DNA of 64,000 nt, from assembly GCF_014109765.1 (NCBI RefSeq), contig NZ_CP059139.1:1984001-2048000 (forward strand), given 5' to 3'. The translations under genes were made by a program, and so were the position numbers. This document shows, in pieces, positions 8,368 to 20,194 of the stretch (position 1 is its first letter; the number at the start of each line of letters is the position of its first letter). Source of the stretch: Pseudomonas berkeleyensis (GTDB taxonomy: Bacteria; Pseudomonadota; Gammaproteobacteria; Pseudomonadales; Pseudomonadaceae). The notes below the pieces were generated by a model. The model saw only the letters and a list, made by a program, of their open reading frames with translations. It had not been told where the DNA came from and made no database searches.

Positions 8368-9503
8368 ACCCGACATGGATATTCCTGCCGCCCGAGGCGT
8401 GTCACGACTTGTCAGTGGATCTACCCGTGCAGCGGGTCACCCTTGATGAGTGTCGCGCCTTGAGCCTGGCCGAGGCGCTGGCCGAGCTGCCTGTGCACTG
8501 GGAGTTGGTCTTGCCGGTGGAGGTGGTCACCGCTTGCGCCGTGCAGTTGCCGACGCAGAAGGCACGCTGGATGCGCCAGGCGCTACCGTTCGCGGTGGAG
8601 GAACTGCTGGCTGAGGATGTCGAGCTGATGCACCTTGCGCTGGGTGAACAGCTGGCCGATGGTCGTCATCGCGTCTATGCGCTGCGCGCCAACTGGTTGC
8701 GCGAGTGCCTGGCGCTGTTCGCGGCGCAGCCGCCGCAGGCGATCCGTGTCGATGCCGACCTGCTGCCGCGCCAGGGCAGTCAGTTGCTCTGGCTGCACTC
8801 GCGCTGGTTGCTCGGCGGCGAGGCGCCCTGGCGTCTGGCCTTGCAGGCTGAGGACTGGCCGGCGCTGGCGGGGCGTTGTCCATCGCCGTGCATCGTCAGT
8901 GCGCCGGTTGGTCAGGCGCTGCCGGAGCCGGTTGACGAGGCGCATCTGCTGGAGGATGCACATCAATGGCTGGTGCGCCAAGGTGGTGGTGCCGATCTGG
9001 CTCAGGGGGAATTCGCCTTGCGCCAGAGTGGCGATGGCTGGCTGCGCTGGCGTCCGCTGGCCGGGGTGCTGGCGCTGTGTCTCTTTCTGCAGTGGGGGTT
9101 CAATCTGGCTCAGGGCTGGTATCTGCAGCGTGAGGCCGATGCCTATGCAGCTTCCAGCGAGGCGCTGTACCGAGAGCTGTTTCCGCAGGACAACAAGTTG
9201 ATCAACCTACGTGCGCAGTTCGATCAACATCTCGCGCAGTCTGCTGGTCGCGACAGTCCGGTTCTGGGTCTGCTGGCCGAGGTGGCGGCAGCGCTGCATG
9301 CCGAGGGCGCACCACAGGTGCAGGTCAATCAGCTCGACTACAGCGCGACCCGGGCCGATATGTCACTGCAATTGCAGGCGCCTGGGTTCGCTGAGCTGGA
9401 GCGCTTGCGTGAGCGCCTGGAAGCGTCTGGCCTGTCGGTACAGATGGGCTCGGCCAGCCGTGAAGCCGAAGGCGTCAGCGCACGCGTGGTGATAGGAGGA
9501 TGA
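8364..9503 (+). CDS. gspL: Type II secretion protein GspL (XcpY)
   Basis: Bitopic inner-membrane protein that recruits the ATPase GspE and pairs with GspM. 379 aa: an actin-like cytoplasmic domain (about 1-225; ARWMRQALPFAVEELLAEDVE is typical), one transmembrane segment near 230-250 (PLAGVLALCLFLQWGFNLA), then a periplasmic ferredoxin-like domain. It lies in the conserved K-L-M order with ATGA overlap at the start. Confidence 0.93.
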   Translation: MNPTWIFLPPEACHDLSVDLPVQRVTLDECRALSLAEALAELPVHWELVLPVEVVTACAVQLPTQKARWMRQALPFAVEELLAEDVELMHLALGEQLADGRHRVYALRANWLRECLALFAAQPPQAIRVDADLLPRQGSQLLWLHSRWLLGGEAPWRLALQAEDWPALAGRCPSPCIVSAPVGQALPEPVDEAHLLEDAHQWLVRQGGGADLAQGEFALRQSGDGWLRWRPLAGVLALCLFLQWGFNLAQGWYLQREADAYAASSEALYRELFPQDNKLINLRAQFDQHLAQSAGRDSPVLGLLAEVAAALHAEGAPQVQVNQLDYSATRADMSLQLQAPGFAELERLRERLEASGLSVQMGSASREAEGVSARVVIGG

Positions 9504-9508
9504 GTGGC

Positions 9509-10030
9509 ATGTCGAGAACAGGGTTGACCGAAAGCCTGCAACTGCACTGGCAGCGCTCGCCGCTGGCGCAACGCTGGCAGACGTTGCCGGCGCGTGATCG
9601 CCTGGCACTGATGGCGCTGAGCGTCTTCCTGTTGCTGGTGCTGTTCTATCTGGCCTTGTGGCAACCGGCGCAACGCCATGCGCAGGCAGCGCGCGCCGCG
9701 TTCGAGGAGCAGCGGGCTCTTTATGCCTACATGCAAAGCCGTGCGCCGCAGGTACAGGGGCGCGATCTGCAGCCGCGTGCCAGCCTCGACCCGGTGCGTT
9801 TGCAGGGTGTGGTCACGGCAAGTGCGGCGCAGCAGGGGCTGGTGATCGAGCGCCTGGATGCCGAGGGCTATGGCGCGGTGCAGGTCAACCTGCAGCCGGT
9901 GGCGTTTGCCCAGTTGCTGCGCTGGATCGAAGCGCTGGAAACGCAGGGCGTGCGCGTCGAGGAAGCCGGACTGGATCGTGCGGAGGAAAACCGTGTGACC
10001 GCACGCCTCAGTCTGCGCGTGGATGGGTAG
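9509..10030 (+). CDS. gspM: Type II secretion protein GspM (XcpZ)
   Basis: Small bitopic inner-membrane partner of GspL; last gene of the secretion operon. 173 aa with the pattern LPARDRLALMALSVFLLLVLFYLALWQPA (residues ~26-54), which is the GspM membrane anchor, then a periplasmic domain. An in-frame ATG at 9500 overlaps the gspL stop, but AGGAGG directly abuts it. The same AGGAGG is about 9 nt before the ATG at 9509, which I therefore prefer. No gspN follows, as is usual in Pseudomonas. Confidence 0.93.
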   Translation: MSRTGLTESLQLHWQRSPLAQRWQTLPARDRLALMALSVFLLLVLFYLALWQPAQRHAQAARAAFEEQRALYAYMQSRAPQVQGRDLQPRASLDPVRLQGVVTASAAQQGLVIERLDAEGYGAVQVNLQPVAFAQLLRWIEALETQGVRVEEAGLDRAEENRVTARLSLRVDG

Positions 10031-10525
10031 GGGGGGCACGCGCACCGGCTTCTTGTGTGTTTCGCTACCAGCATTTGTTATGTCGGTGCGCTTGGCGCAC
10101 CCTACGGTTTGCATGGCGCCACGGTAACAGCGCGCACCCGATTGGGCGGTTAGGGAACGTCTGTGCCCTGATAAGGTGCCGTCAGTGGTTCCGTGAAAAA
10201 CTACGGAGTGGCTCTAACGCCCGCGTTTCGCGTGTCATGTGGTTTGTGGCCTGAGTATTGCTGTAGATATCTGTTTACCCTTTTCTGCTTGATCACTCCT
10301 TTTGCGGGCTGTCAATATCTGTGCCCGACGCATCCGGTGCTTCTGTAATTAGTTGTCGCATTGAGGAAATATCGCCTCATTGCCTGCCGCTAGAATGCCG
10401 CTCACCCAGCCAAGGCCCCTTTGTCGCTCGTCCACCACGACAGCGCAGCACCGCCTTCTACAATCCATAAAAGGCCCGGGCCCCTCACTGCCATCGATGC
10501 CATACCCAATTCGAAGGAGCAAAGA
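10031..10525. promoter_or_regulatory. gspM-aotJ intergenic region with ArgR-like site
   Basis: 495 bp without a gene. It holds a short REP-like half (GGTGCGCTTGGCGCACCCTACGG around 10085-10107, a self-complementary GGTGCGC/GCGCACC) and, at 10354-10369, TGTCGC-N8-AA, which matches the pattern I recall for Pseudomonas ArgR half-sites. GAAGGAG just before the aotJ start is its ribosome binding site. I see no clear terminator for the secretion operon. Confidence 0.6.
10354..10369 (+). promoter_or_regulatory. Candidate ArgR half-site upstream of aotJ
   Basis: TGTCGC, eight bases, then AA. The same pattern recurs twice before aruC, the other expected ArgR target. A second, weaker ATCGCC half-site follows about 16 bp downstream. 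Inference from pattern and context. Confidence 0.55.
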
Positions 10526-11299
10526 ATGAAGAAGATCGCACTGCTCGGCGCCCTGGCGCTTTCCCTGATGTCGCCCCTGGCGCTGGCCGAGAAGCCGCTG
10601 CGCATTGGCATCGAGGCGGCTTACCCGCCCTTCGCATTCAAGACTCCCGATGGCCAGATCGCCGGCTTCGACTACGACATCGGCAACGCCCTGTGCGAAG
10701 AGATGAAGGTCGAGTGCAAGTGGATCGAGCAGGAGTTCGACGGCCTGATCCCGGCGCTGAAAGTGCGCAAGTTCGACGCCGTGCTGTCGTCGATGTCGAT
10801 CACCGAAGATCGCAAGAAGTCCGTGGACTTCACCGGCAAGTACTACGCCACCCCGGCCAAGCTGGCGATGAAAGCCGGTACCGAGCTGAAGGATCCGCTG
10901 GTCGACCTCAAAGGCAAGAAGGTTGGCGTGCAGCGCTCGTCCGTCTATGACCGTTACGCCACCGACATCTTCGCCCCGGCTGGCGCTGAAATCGTGCGTT
11001 ACAGCTCGCAGAACGAAATCTTCCTCGACATGCAGTCCGGCCGCCTGGACGCCACCCTGGCCGACTCGGTGAACATCGATGACGGTTTCCTCAAGACCGA
11101 CGGCGGCAAGGGTTTCGCCTTCGTAGGCCCGGATTTCACCGACGTGAAGTACTTCGGCGAAGGCCAGGGCATCGCTGTGCGCAAGGGCGACAAGGCGCTG
11201 GCTGACAAGATCAGTGCTGCCATCCTGGCCATCCGCGCCAACGGCAAGTACAAGGAAGTGCAGGACAAGTACTTCGACTTCGACGTTTACGGCGAGTAA
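10526..11299 (+). CDS. aotJ: Arginine/ornithine ABC transporter periplasmic binding protein AotJ
   Basis: Periplasmic binding protein for cationic amino acids. 257 aa with a clean signal peptide ([21 protein letters not shown]) and the SBP_bac_3 fold: [20 protein letters not shown], the specificity region [35 protein letters not shown], and the hinge motif [13 protein letters not shown]. The start is chosen for the signal peptide and the GAAGGAG 6-7 nt upstream; a longer open frame from 10421 is not credible. First gene of aotJQMP; the gap to aotQ is filled by a fold-back repeat. Confidence 0.95.
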   Translation: MKKIALLGALALSLMSPLALAEKPLRIGIEAAYPPFAFKTPDGQIAGFDYDIGNALCEEMKVECKWIEQEFDGLIPALKVRKFDAVLSSMSITEDRKKSVDFTGKYYATPAKLAMKAGTELKDPLVDLKGKKVGVQRSSVYDRYATDIFAPAGAEIVRYSSQNEIFLDMQSGRLDATLADSVNIDDGFLKTDGGKGFAFVGPDFTDVKYFGEGQGIAVRKGDKALADKISAAILAIRANGKYKEVQDKYFDFDVYGE

Positions 11300-11337
11300 G
11301 CGCTCCGAGGCAGATGAAGTGGCACTAACCTTTGCAT

Positions 11338-11478
11338 AGAGGGTGTTTACAAAGCAGCGAGCGACGGTCAGGCAAGGCGAGATCAGGCGAGAAAGCGGAG
11401 TGTACGAATAGTACATGAGCATTTTGAGGCTGATTTCAACGCAGCATGGCCGAGCGCAGCAATTTGTAGACATCCTCT
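11338..11478. repeat. Fold-back intergenic repeat, copy 4 (inverted), between aotJ and aotQ
   Basis: 141 bp bounded by AGAGGGTGTTTACAAA and the inverted complement of AGAGGATGTCTACAAA. On the minus strand the core follows the other copies (AATGCTCATGTAC-tattc-GTACACTCCG), but stem bases differ in pairs. The rest of the 328-bp aotJ-aotQ gap (11300-11627) shows nothing else recognisable apart from the aotQ ribosome site GAGAGG at 11613. Confidence 0.8.
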
Positions 11479-11627
11479 GAGGTTGTGCCACTTTTTTCTT
11501 GGTTCATCCTGTAGAGATCGGCTGCCCGTTCGCCTGTGCTGGCGTTCAGGCGTTGTGCGTCGCTCGGGCGACATCAATTTCCTTTGTGCTATACGGCGCC
11601 GTCGTGGTGCCTGAGAGGTATTGGCGC

Positions 11628-12317
11628 ATGCTTCAAGGCTACGGCTCGACCATTCTCGACGGTGCCTGGCTCACCGTGCAGTTGGCGCTGCTGTCGATGG
11701 CGGTTGCTGTCGCACTTGGCCTGCTCGGTGCAGCGTTTCGTCTGTCGCCGGTGAAATGGCTGGCCCTGATGGGCGAGACCTACGCCACGGTGATTCGCGG
11801 CATTCCCGAACTGGTGCTGATCCTGCTGATTTTCTTTGGCGGCCAGGATCTGGTGAACCGCATCGCTCCGCTGCTGGGCTATGAGGATTACATCGACATC
11901 AATCCATTCGTGGCCGGTGTCGGTACGCTGGGCTTCATTTATGGCGCCTATCTGTCGGAGACCTTCCGCGGCGCCTTCATGGCCATCCCCAAGGGGCAGG
12001 GCGAGGCCGGCATGGCCTATGGCATGAGCCCGCTGCGGGTGTTCTTTCGCATCCTCGTGCCGCAGATGATCCGTCTGGCGATTCCCGGCCTCACCAACAA
12101 CTGGCTGGTGCTGGTCAAGGCTACTGCGCTGATCTCCCTGGTCGGCCTGCAGGACATGATGGCCCGCGCCAAGAGTGCCGGTGATGCGACGCGCGAGCCG
12201 TTCACCTACATCCTCCTGGCGGCGGCCGTGTACCTGGCGATCACCAGCGTTTCGCTGCTGGTGCTGCGCTATCTCGAGCGCCGCTATTCGGTCGGCGTGA
12301 AAGCCGCCGAGCTCTGA
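11628..12317 (+). CDS. aotQ: Arginine/ornithine ABC transporter permease AotQ
   Basis: Inner-membrane permease of the amino-acid (HisMQ-type) family. 229 aa, about five hydrophobic helices, and the permease signature around EAGMAYGMSPLRVFFRILVP, which contacts the ATPase. The segment TYATVIRGIPELVLILLIFF is typical of polar amino-acid permeases. I start at the ATG preceded by GAGAGG at 9 nt; the open frame continues upstream but without protein-like sequence. Pairs with aotM. Confidence 0.93.
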   Translation: MLQGYGSTILDGAWLTVQLALLSMAVAVALGLLGAAFRLSPVKWLALMGETYATVIRGIPELVLILLIFFGGQDLVNRIAPLLGYEDYIDINPFVAGVGTLGFIYGAYLSETFRGAFMAIPKGQGEAGMAYGMSPLRVFFRILVPQMIRLAIPGLTNNWLVLVKATALISLVGLQDMMARAKSAGDATREPFTYILLAAAVYLAITSVSLLVLRYLERRYSVGVKAAEL

Positions 12318-12327
12318 GGGAGTCACC

Positions 12328-13026
12328 ATGCTTTTCGATTACAACGTGGTACTCGACAGCCTGCCGCTGTACTTCGGTGGTGTGCTGGTGACCCTCAAGC
12401 TGTTGCTCGTCGCTCTGGCCGTGGGCCTGCTGCTGGCGGTGCCGCTGGCGATCATGCGGGTATCCAGGCAAGCGCTGATCAATTTCCCCGCCTGGCTCTA
12501 CACCTATGTGATCCGCGGCACGCCGATGCTGGTGCAGTTGTATCTGCTGTACTACGGCCTGGCCCAGTTCGAGGCCGTGCGCGAGAGCTTCATGTGGCCT
12601 TACCTGTCCAGTGCCACCTTCTGCGCCTGCCTGGCCTTCGCCATCAATACCAGTGCCTACACCGCTGAAATCCTGGCGGGTAGCCTCAAGGCCACGCCGC
12701 CGGGCGAGATCGAGGCGGCCAAGGCCATGGGCATGTCGCGTGGCAAGCTGTATCGGCGCATCCTGTTGCCTTCGGCGTTGCGCCGCGCGCTGCCGCAGTA
12801 CAGCAATGAGGTGATCATGATGCTGCACACGACGAGCCTGGCCTCGGTGGTGACCCTTATCGACATCACCGGCGCGGCCAAGACCGTCAGCTCGCAGTAC
12901 TACCTGCCGTTCGAAGCCTACGTCACCGCCGGCCTGTTCTACCTGGCGCTGACCTTCATCCTGGTGCGCCTGTTCAAGCTGGCCGAGCGCCGCTGGCTGG
13001 CCTATCTGGCACCGCGCAAGGCCTGA
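12328..13026 (+). CDS. aotM: Arginine/ornithine ABC transporter permease AotM
   Basis: Second permease of the transporter. 232 aa, HisMQ family: YVIRGTPMLVQLYLLYYGLA, then the EAA-type loop EIEAAKAMGMSRGKLYRRIL, followed by LPSALRRALPQYSNE. GAGGGAG lies before the start. In P. aeruginosa an extra gene, aotO, stands between aotM and aotP; here only 28 nt separate them, so aotO is absent from this locus. Confidence 0.94.
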   Translation: MLFDYNVVLDSLPLYFGGVLVTLKLLLVALAVGLLLAVPLAIMRVSRQALINFPAWLYTYVIRGTPMLVQLYLLYYGLAQFEAVRESFMWPYLSSATFCACLAFAINTSAYTAEILAGSLKATPPGEIEAAKAMGMSRGKLYRRILLPSALRRALPQYSNEVIMMLHTTSLASVVTLIDITGAAKTVSSQYYLPFEAYVTAGLFYLALTFILVRLFKLAERRWLAYLAPRKA

Positions 13027-13054
13027 TGCCATGACGATTCAAGAGAAGCCGAAC

Positions 13055-13819
13055 ATGTACAAACTCGAAGTTCAGGATCTGCACAAACGTTACGGCAGCC
13101 ATGAGGTGATCAAGGGCGTGTCGATGGCGGCCAAGGCCGGCGACGTGATCAGCATCATCGGCTCCAGCGGCTCGGGCAAGAGCACCTTCCTGCGCTGCCT
13201 GAACCTGCTGGAGCAGCCACATGCCGGCAAGATTTTGCTCAACAACGAAGAGCTGAAACTGGTCCCGGCCAAGGACGGTTCGCTGCGTGCAGCCGATGCC
13301 AAGCAGCTGCAGCGCATGCGCTCGCGCCTGGCGATGGTGTTCCAGCACTTCAATCTGTGGTCGCACATGAGCGCCCTGGAAAACGTGATGGAAGCGCCGG
13401 TACATGTGCTCGGCATGAGCAAGGCCGAGGCCCGTGACAAGGCCGAGCACTACCTGGCCAAGGTCGGTGTGGCGCACCGCAAGGATGCCTACCCCGCGCA
13501 CATGAGCGGTGGTGAGCAGCAGCGTGTGGCCATCGCACGCGCTCTGGCTATGGAGCCGGAGGTGATGCTGTTCGACGAGCCGACCTCGGCGCTCGACCCG
13601 GAGCTGGTCGGTGAGGTGCTCAAGGTCATGCAGGATCTGGCCACCGAAGGCCGCACCATGGTGGTGGTGACCCACGAGATGGGCTTCGCCCGCGAGGTGT
13701 CGAACCAGTTGGTATTCCTGCACAAGGGGCTGGTGGAAGAGCGCGGTTGTCCGAAAGAAGTGTTGGCCAATCCGCAATCCGAGCGACTGCAGCAGTTCCT
13801 TTCCGGCAGTCTCAAATAA
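13055..13819 (+). CDS. aotP: Arginine/ornithine ABC transporter ATPase AotP
   Basis: ATP-binding subunit of the basic amino-acid importer. 254 aa: Walker A GSSGSGKST at ~36-44, Q-loop in VFQHFNLWSHM, signature [16 protein letters not shown], Walker B EVMLFDEPTSALDPE, and switch histidine in VVVTHEMGFAREV. The start MYKLEVQDLHKRYG is typical of the family; an in-frame ATG 24 nt upstream is possible. Last transporter gene before argR. Confidence 0.95.
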   Translation: MYKLEVQDLHKRYGSHEVIKGVSMAAKAGDVISIIGSSGSGKSTFLRCLNLLEQPHAGKILLNNEELKLVPAKDGSLRAADAKQLQRMRSRLAMVFQHFNLWSHMSALENVMEAPVHVLGMSKAEARDKAEHYLAKVGVAHRKDAYPAHMSGGEQQRVAIARALAMEPEVMLFDEPTSALDPELVGEVLKVMQDLATEGRTMVVVTHEMGFAREVSNQLVFLHKGLVEERGCPKEVLANPQSERLQQFLSGSLK

Positions 13820-13874
13820 TAAGAAGCTAGACTTCGCACTGAACTGGTGCGCAGCGGACGTTTGACAGGCACTC

Positions 13875-14855
13875 ATGACCCCCCATCGAATCGGCTTTCT
13901 CTACTGGCCCGGCACCAAGCCTCTGACCTTGTCCCTGGCTGAGGAAGCGTTGCGTGTTGCCCAGCGTGTGCATCCGGAAGTGCTGTACGAACTGGTCTTC
14001 CTTCAGGCCGAACCGCTGGCCGCCGGTGACTGGCGCCTGCCGGGCGAGCCCTGGGCTGGGCACCTGGAGGGGCTGGACAAGCTGTTTCTGCTTGCCGATG
14101 CGCCGCCAGCGCAGGTTTCCGCCGGCCTGGCCGCTGCGCTCAAGCAGCAGGTGCGCAGCGGTTGCGTGATTGGCGGCCTGTCTGCCGGGGTCTACCCGCT
14201 GGCCCAGCTCGGTTTGCTCGATGGTTATCGCGCAGCGGTGCATTGGCGCTGGCAGGATGATTTTTCCGAACGCTTTCCCAAGGTCATCGCCACCAGTCAT
14301 CTGTTCGACTGGGATCGCGACCGGCTGACTGCGTGTGGCGGCCTGGCAGTGCTCGACCTGTTGCTGGCGGTGCTGGCGCGCGACCACGGCGCCGAGTTGG
14401 CCGGTGCAGTGAGCGAAGAGCTGGTGGTCGAGCGCATTCGTGAGGGCGGCGAGCGCCAGCGCATTCCGCTGCAGAACCGCCTCGGTTCCAGCCATCCGAA
14501 GCTGACCCAGGCGGTGCTGCTGATGGAAGCCAATATCGAGGAACCGCTGACCACCGACGAGATCGCCCAGCACGTCTGCGTGTCGCGTCGCCAGTTGGAG
14601 CGCATCTTCAAGCAGTACCTCAATCGCGTGCCCAGCCAGTACTACCTGGAGTTGCGTCTGAACAAGGCGCGCCAGTTGTTGATGCAGACCAGCAAGTCGA
14701 TCATCCAGATCGGGCTGTCCTGCGGTTTCTCCTCGGGGCCGCACTTTTCCAGTGCCTACCGTAACTTCTTCGGCGCCACGCCGCGTGATGATCGCAACCA
14801 GCGGCGCAGCAATAGCCCCTTCGAGCTGACCTCTACGCCGATTGAGCGCGGCTGA
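13875..14855 (+). CDS. argR: Arginine-responsive AraC-family regulator ArgR
   Basis: Transcription factor controlling arginine uptake and catabolism in Pseudomonas, unrelated to E. coli ArgR. 326 aa: an N-terminal class I glutamine amidotransferase-like (DJ-1/PfpI-type) ligand domain (RIGFLYWPGTKPLTL; VIGGLSAGVYPLAQLGLLDG), then a two-helix-turn-helix AraC domain (~215-310; TTDEIAQHVCVSRRQLERIF and KSIIQIGLSCGFSSGPHFSS). Its place between aotP and aruC is the conserved Pseudomonas order, and matching TGTCGC-N8-AA sites flank it. Confidence 0.95.
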   Translation: MTPHRIGFLYWPGTKPLTLSLAEEALRVAQRVHPEVLYELVFLQAEPLAAGDWRLPGEPWAGHLEGLDKLFLLADAPPAQVSAGLAAALKQQVRSGCVIGGLSAGVYPLAQLGLLDGYRAAVHWRWQDDFSERFPKVIATSHLFDWDRDRLTACGGLAVLDLLLAVLARDHGAELAGAVSEELVVERIREGGERQRIPLQNRLGSSHPKLTQAVLLMEANIEEPLTTDEIAQHVCVSRRQLERIFKQYLNRVPSQYYLELRLNKARQLLMQTSKSIIQIGLSCGFSSGPHFSSAYRNFFGATPRDDRNQRRSNSPFELTSTPIERG

Positions 14856-16417
<1,562 letters not shown>

Positions 16418-16434
16418 GCTCTTGCTGACTGACT

Positions 16435-16481
16435 GTGGGAGGGGCTTTAGCCGCGATAATCGCCGCTGAAGCGCCTCCCAC
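16435..16481. repeat. REP-like palindrome between aruC and aruF
   Basis: GTGGGAGGGGCTTTAGCCGCGA facing TCGCCGCTGAAG-CGCCTCCCAC, a 47-bp inverted pair of the common Pseudomonas REP type. It lies inside the aru operon and could stabilise or punctuate the transcript. Confidence 0.85.
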
Positions 16482-16541
16482 GGTTGTCCGCCTGACCCTG
16501 GCTGTGAGTCCTACAGATTCCGTGTTTAGAGGAGTGACCCC

Positions 16542-17567
16542 ATGCTGGTGATGCGCCCCGCGCAAATGGCAGACCTGGCCGACGTGCAGCGCCTGGCCGC
16601 GGACAGCCCGGTGGGTGTCACTTCGTTGCCGGACGATGCTGGCCGCTTGGGCGACAAGATCGCCGCGTCGGAAGCGTCTTTCTCCGCCGAGGTCAGCTTC
16701 AATGGCGAGGAGAGTTACTTCTTCGTCCTCGAAGACACCGCCAGCGGCCGCCTGGTCGGTTGCTCCGGCATTGTCGCTTCGGCTGGTTATTCCGAGCCGT
16801 TCTACAGTTTTCGCAACGAAACCTTCGTGCACAACTCGCGCGAATTGAAGATTCACAACAAGATTCACGTGCTGTCGCTGTGTCACGACCTGACCGGCAA
16901 CAGCCTGCTCACCAGTTTTTACGTCGAGCGTCCGCTGGTCGGCAGTGCCTTCGCCGAGCTCAATTCGCGCGGGCGTCTGCTGTTCATGGCCGGGCACCCG
17001 GAGCGCTTCGCCGACGCGGTGGTGGTGGAGATAGTCGGCCATAGCGACGAGCACGGCGACTCGCCGTTCTGGGACGCCGTGGGGCGCAACTTCTTCGACA
17101 TGACCTACGCCGAGGCCGAGCGGCTGTGCGGGCTGAAGAGCCGTACCTTCCTCGCCGAGCTGATGCCGCATTACCCGATCTACGTGCCGCTGCTTTCGGA
17201 TGAAGCGCAGGAGGCCATGGGCCAGGTGCATCCGCGCGCGCAGATCACCTTCGACATCCTCATGCGTGAAGGCTTCGAGACCGACCACTACATCGACATC
17301 TTCGACGGTGGCCCGACCCTGCATGCGCGTACGTCGGGCATTCGCAGCATCGCGCAGAGCCGCCTGGTGCCGGTGCGCATTGCTGCCAGCGGTGAGGCCG
17401 AGCCAGGCGGACGTCAGTATCTGGTGAGTAACGGTCAGTTGCAGGATTTTCGCGCCATCGTCGCCGACCTGGACTGGGTGCCCGGCAAACCCGTGATCCT
17501 CAGCCAGGAAGCGGCCGAGGCATTGGGCGTGGGTGAGGGTGCCAGCGTCAGGCTGGTCGCGATTTGA
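16542..17567 (+). CDS. aruF: Arginine N-succinyltransferase alpha subunit AruF
   Basis: One subunit of the heteromeric enzyme that transfers succinyl from succinyl-CoA to arginine, the first step of the AST pathway. 341 aa, AstA family: MRPAQMADLADVQRLAADS, LEDTASGRLVGCSGI, LTGNSLLTSFYVERPLVGSA, RGRLLFMAGHPERFAD, ELMPHYPIYVPLLSDEAQ. Pseudomonas splits the enzyme into alpha and beta paralogues. GAGGAG precedes the start, and aruG follows after an 88-bp gap with a weak hairpin. Confidence 0.95.
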   Translation: MLVMRPAQMADLADVQRLAADSPVGVTSLPDDAGRLGDKIAASEASFSAEVSFNGEESYFFVLEDTASGRLVGCSGIVASAGYSEPFYSFRNETFVHNSRELKIHNKIHVLSLCHDLTGNSLLTSFYVERPLVGSAFAELNSRGRLLFMAGHPERFADAVVVEIVGHSDEHGDSPFWDAVGRNFFDMTYAEAERLCGLKSRTFLAELMPHYPIYVPLLSDEAQEAMGQVHPRAQITFDILMREGFETDHYIDIFDGGPTLHARTSGIRSIAQSRLVPVRIAASGEAEPGGRQYLVSNGQLQDFRAIVADLDWVPGKPVILSQEAAEALGVGEGASVRLVAI

Positions 17568-17655
17568 ATCGAAGCAGCAAGCCAGAGCGGCAGGCCGGCT
17601 TGTTTTTTAACCTTTAGCTTGCCGCTTGAAGCCAATAGCTGATCCGGAGGATCCA

Positions 17656-18672
17656 ATGATCGTTCGTCCCGTGCGCAGTGCCGATTTACCGGCCCTGATC
17701 GACCTGGCTCGCAGCACCGGCGCTGGCCTGACCACGCTGCCAGCCAACGAGGAGCGACTGGCGCACCGGGTCGGTTGGGCGGAAAAGACTTTCCGTGGCG
17801 AGGCCGAGCGCGCCGATGCCGATTACCTGTTCGTGCTCGAAGACGATGCCGGCAAGGTCGTCGGTATTTCCGCCGTGGCTGGCGCCGTCGGCCTGCGCGA
17901 GCCCTGGTACAACTACCGGGTCGGCCTGACCGTCAGCGCCTCGCAGGAGCTGAACATCCACCGCCAGGTGCCGACGCTGTTCATGGCCAATGACCTGACC
18001 GGCAATTCCGAGCTGTGCTCGCTGTTCCTGCATGCCGATCACCGCACCGGTCTCAATGGCCGCCTGCTGTCGAAAGCGCGCTTTCTGTTCATCGCCGAGT
18101 TTCGTGAGTTGTTCGGTGACAAGGTGATCGCCGAAATGCGCGGCATGTCCGATGAGCGCGGGCGTTCGCCATTCTGGGAAAGCCTCGGCCGGCACTTCTT
18201 CAAGATGGAATTCTCCCAGGCGGACTACCTCACCGGCGTAGGCAACAAGGCTTTCATCGCCGAGTTGATGCCCAAGTTCCCGCTCTACACCTGCTTCCTC
18301 TCCGAGGATGCGCGGGCGGTGATCGGCCGTGTCCACCCGGACACCGAACCGGCGTTGGCGATGCTCAAGGCCGAGGGTTTCAGCTACCAGGGTTATGTCG
18401 ATATCTTCGATGCCGGCCCGGCGATCGAGGCGGAAACCGCGAAGATCCGCGCCGTGCAACACAGCCAGAACCTGGTGTTGGCCATCGGTACCCCAGGCGA
18501 CGATGCCGAGCCTTTCCTGGTGCACAACCGCAAGCGTCAGGATTGCCGCATCACCGCCGCGCCGGCGCGACTGGCAGCCGGCACCCTGGTGGTCGACCCG
18601 ATGACGGCCAAGCGCCTGCGCCTGTCGGCGGGTGATCAGGTGCGCGCGGTGGCGCTGTCGGCAAAATCCTGA
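17656..18672 (+). CDS. aruG: Arginine N-succinyltransferase beta subunit AruG
   Basis: Second AstA-family subunit, paralogous to aruF and read in the same direction. 338 aa: MIVRPVRSADLPALIDLARS, LEDDAGKVVGISAV, MANDLTGNSELCSLFL, KARFLFIAEFRELFGD, SPFWESLGRHFFKMEF, ELMPKFPLYTCFLSEDARA. GGAGG lies 7-8 nt before the chosen ATG; the frame is open 30 nt upstream, but the ribosome site fixes the start. It pairs with AruF in the first pathway step. Confidence 0.95.
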   Translation: MIVRPVRSADLPALIDLARSTGAGLTTLPANEERLAHRVGWAEKTFRGEAERADADYLFVLEDDAGKVVGISAVAGAVGLREPWYNYRVGLTVSASQELNIHRQVPTLFMANDLTGNSELCSLFLHADHRTGLNGRLLSKARFLFIAEFRELFGDKVIAEMRGMSDERGRSPFWESLGRHFFKMEFSQADYLTGVGNKAFIAELMPKFPLYTCFLSEDARAVIGRVHPDTEPALAMLKAEGFSYQGYVDIFDAGPAIEAETAKIRAVQHSQNLVLAIGTPGDDAEPFLVHNRKRQDCRITAAPARLAAGTLVVDPMTAKRLRLSAGDQVRAVALSAKS

Positions 18673-18709
18673 AGTCTTCTGTAGCGAGCCGGTTGCCTGC
18701 CGGCTGTGA

Positions 18710-20193
<1,484 letters not shown>

Positions 20194-20194
<1 letters not shown>

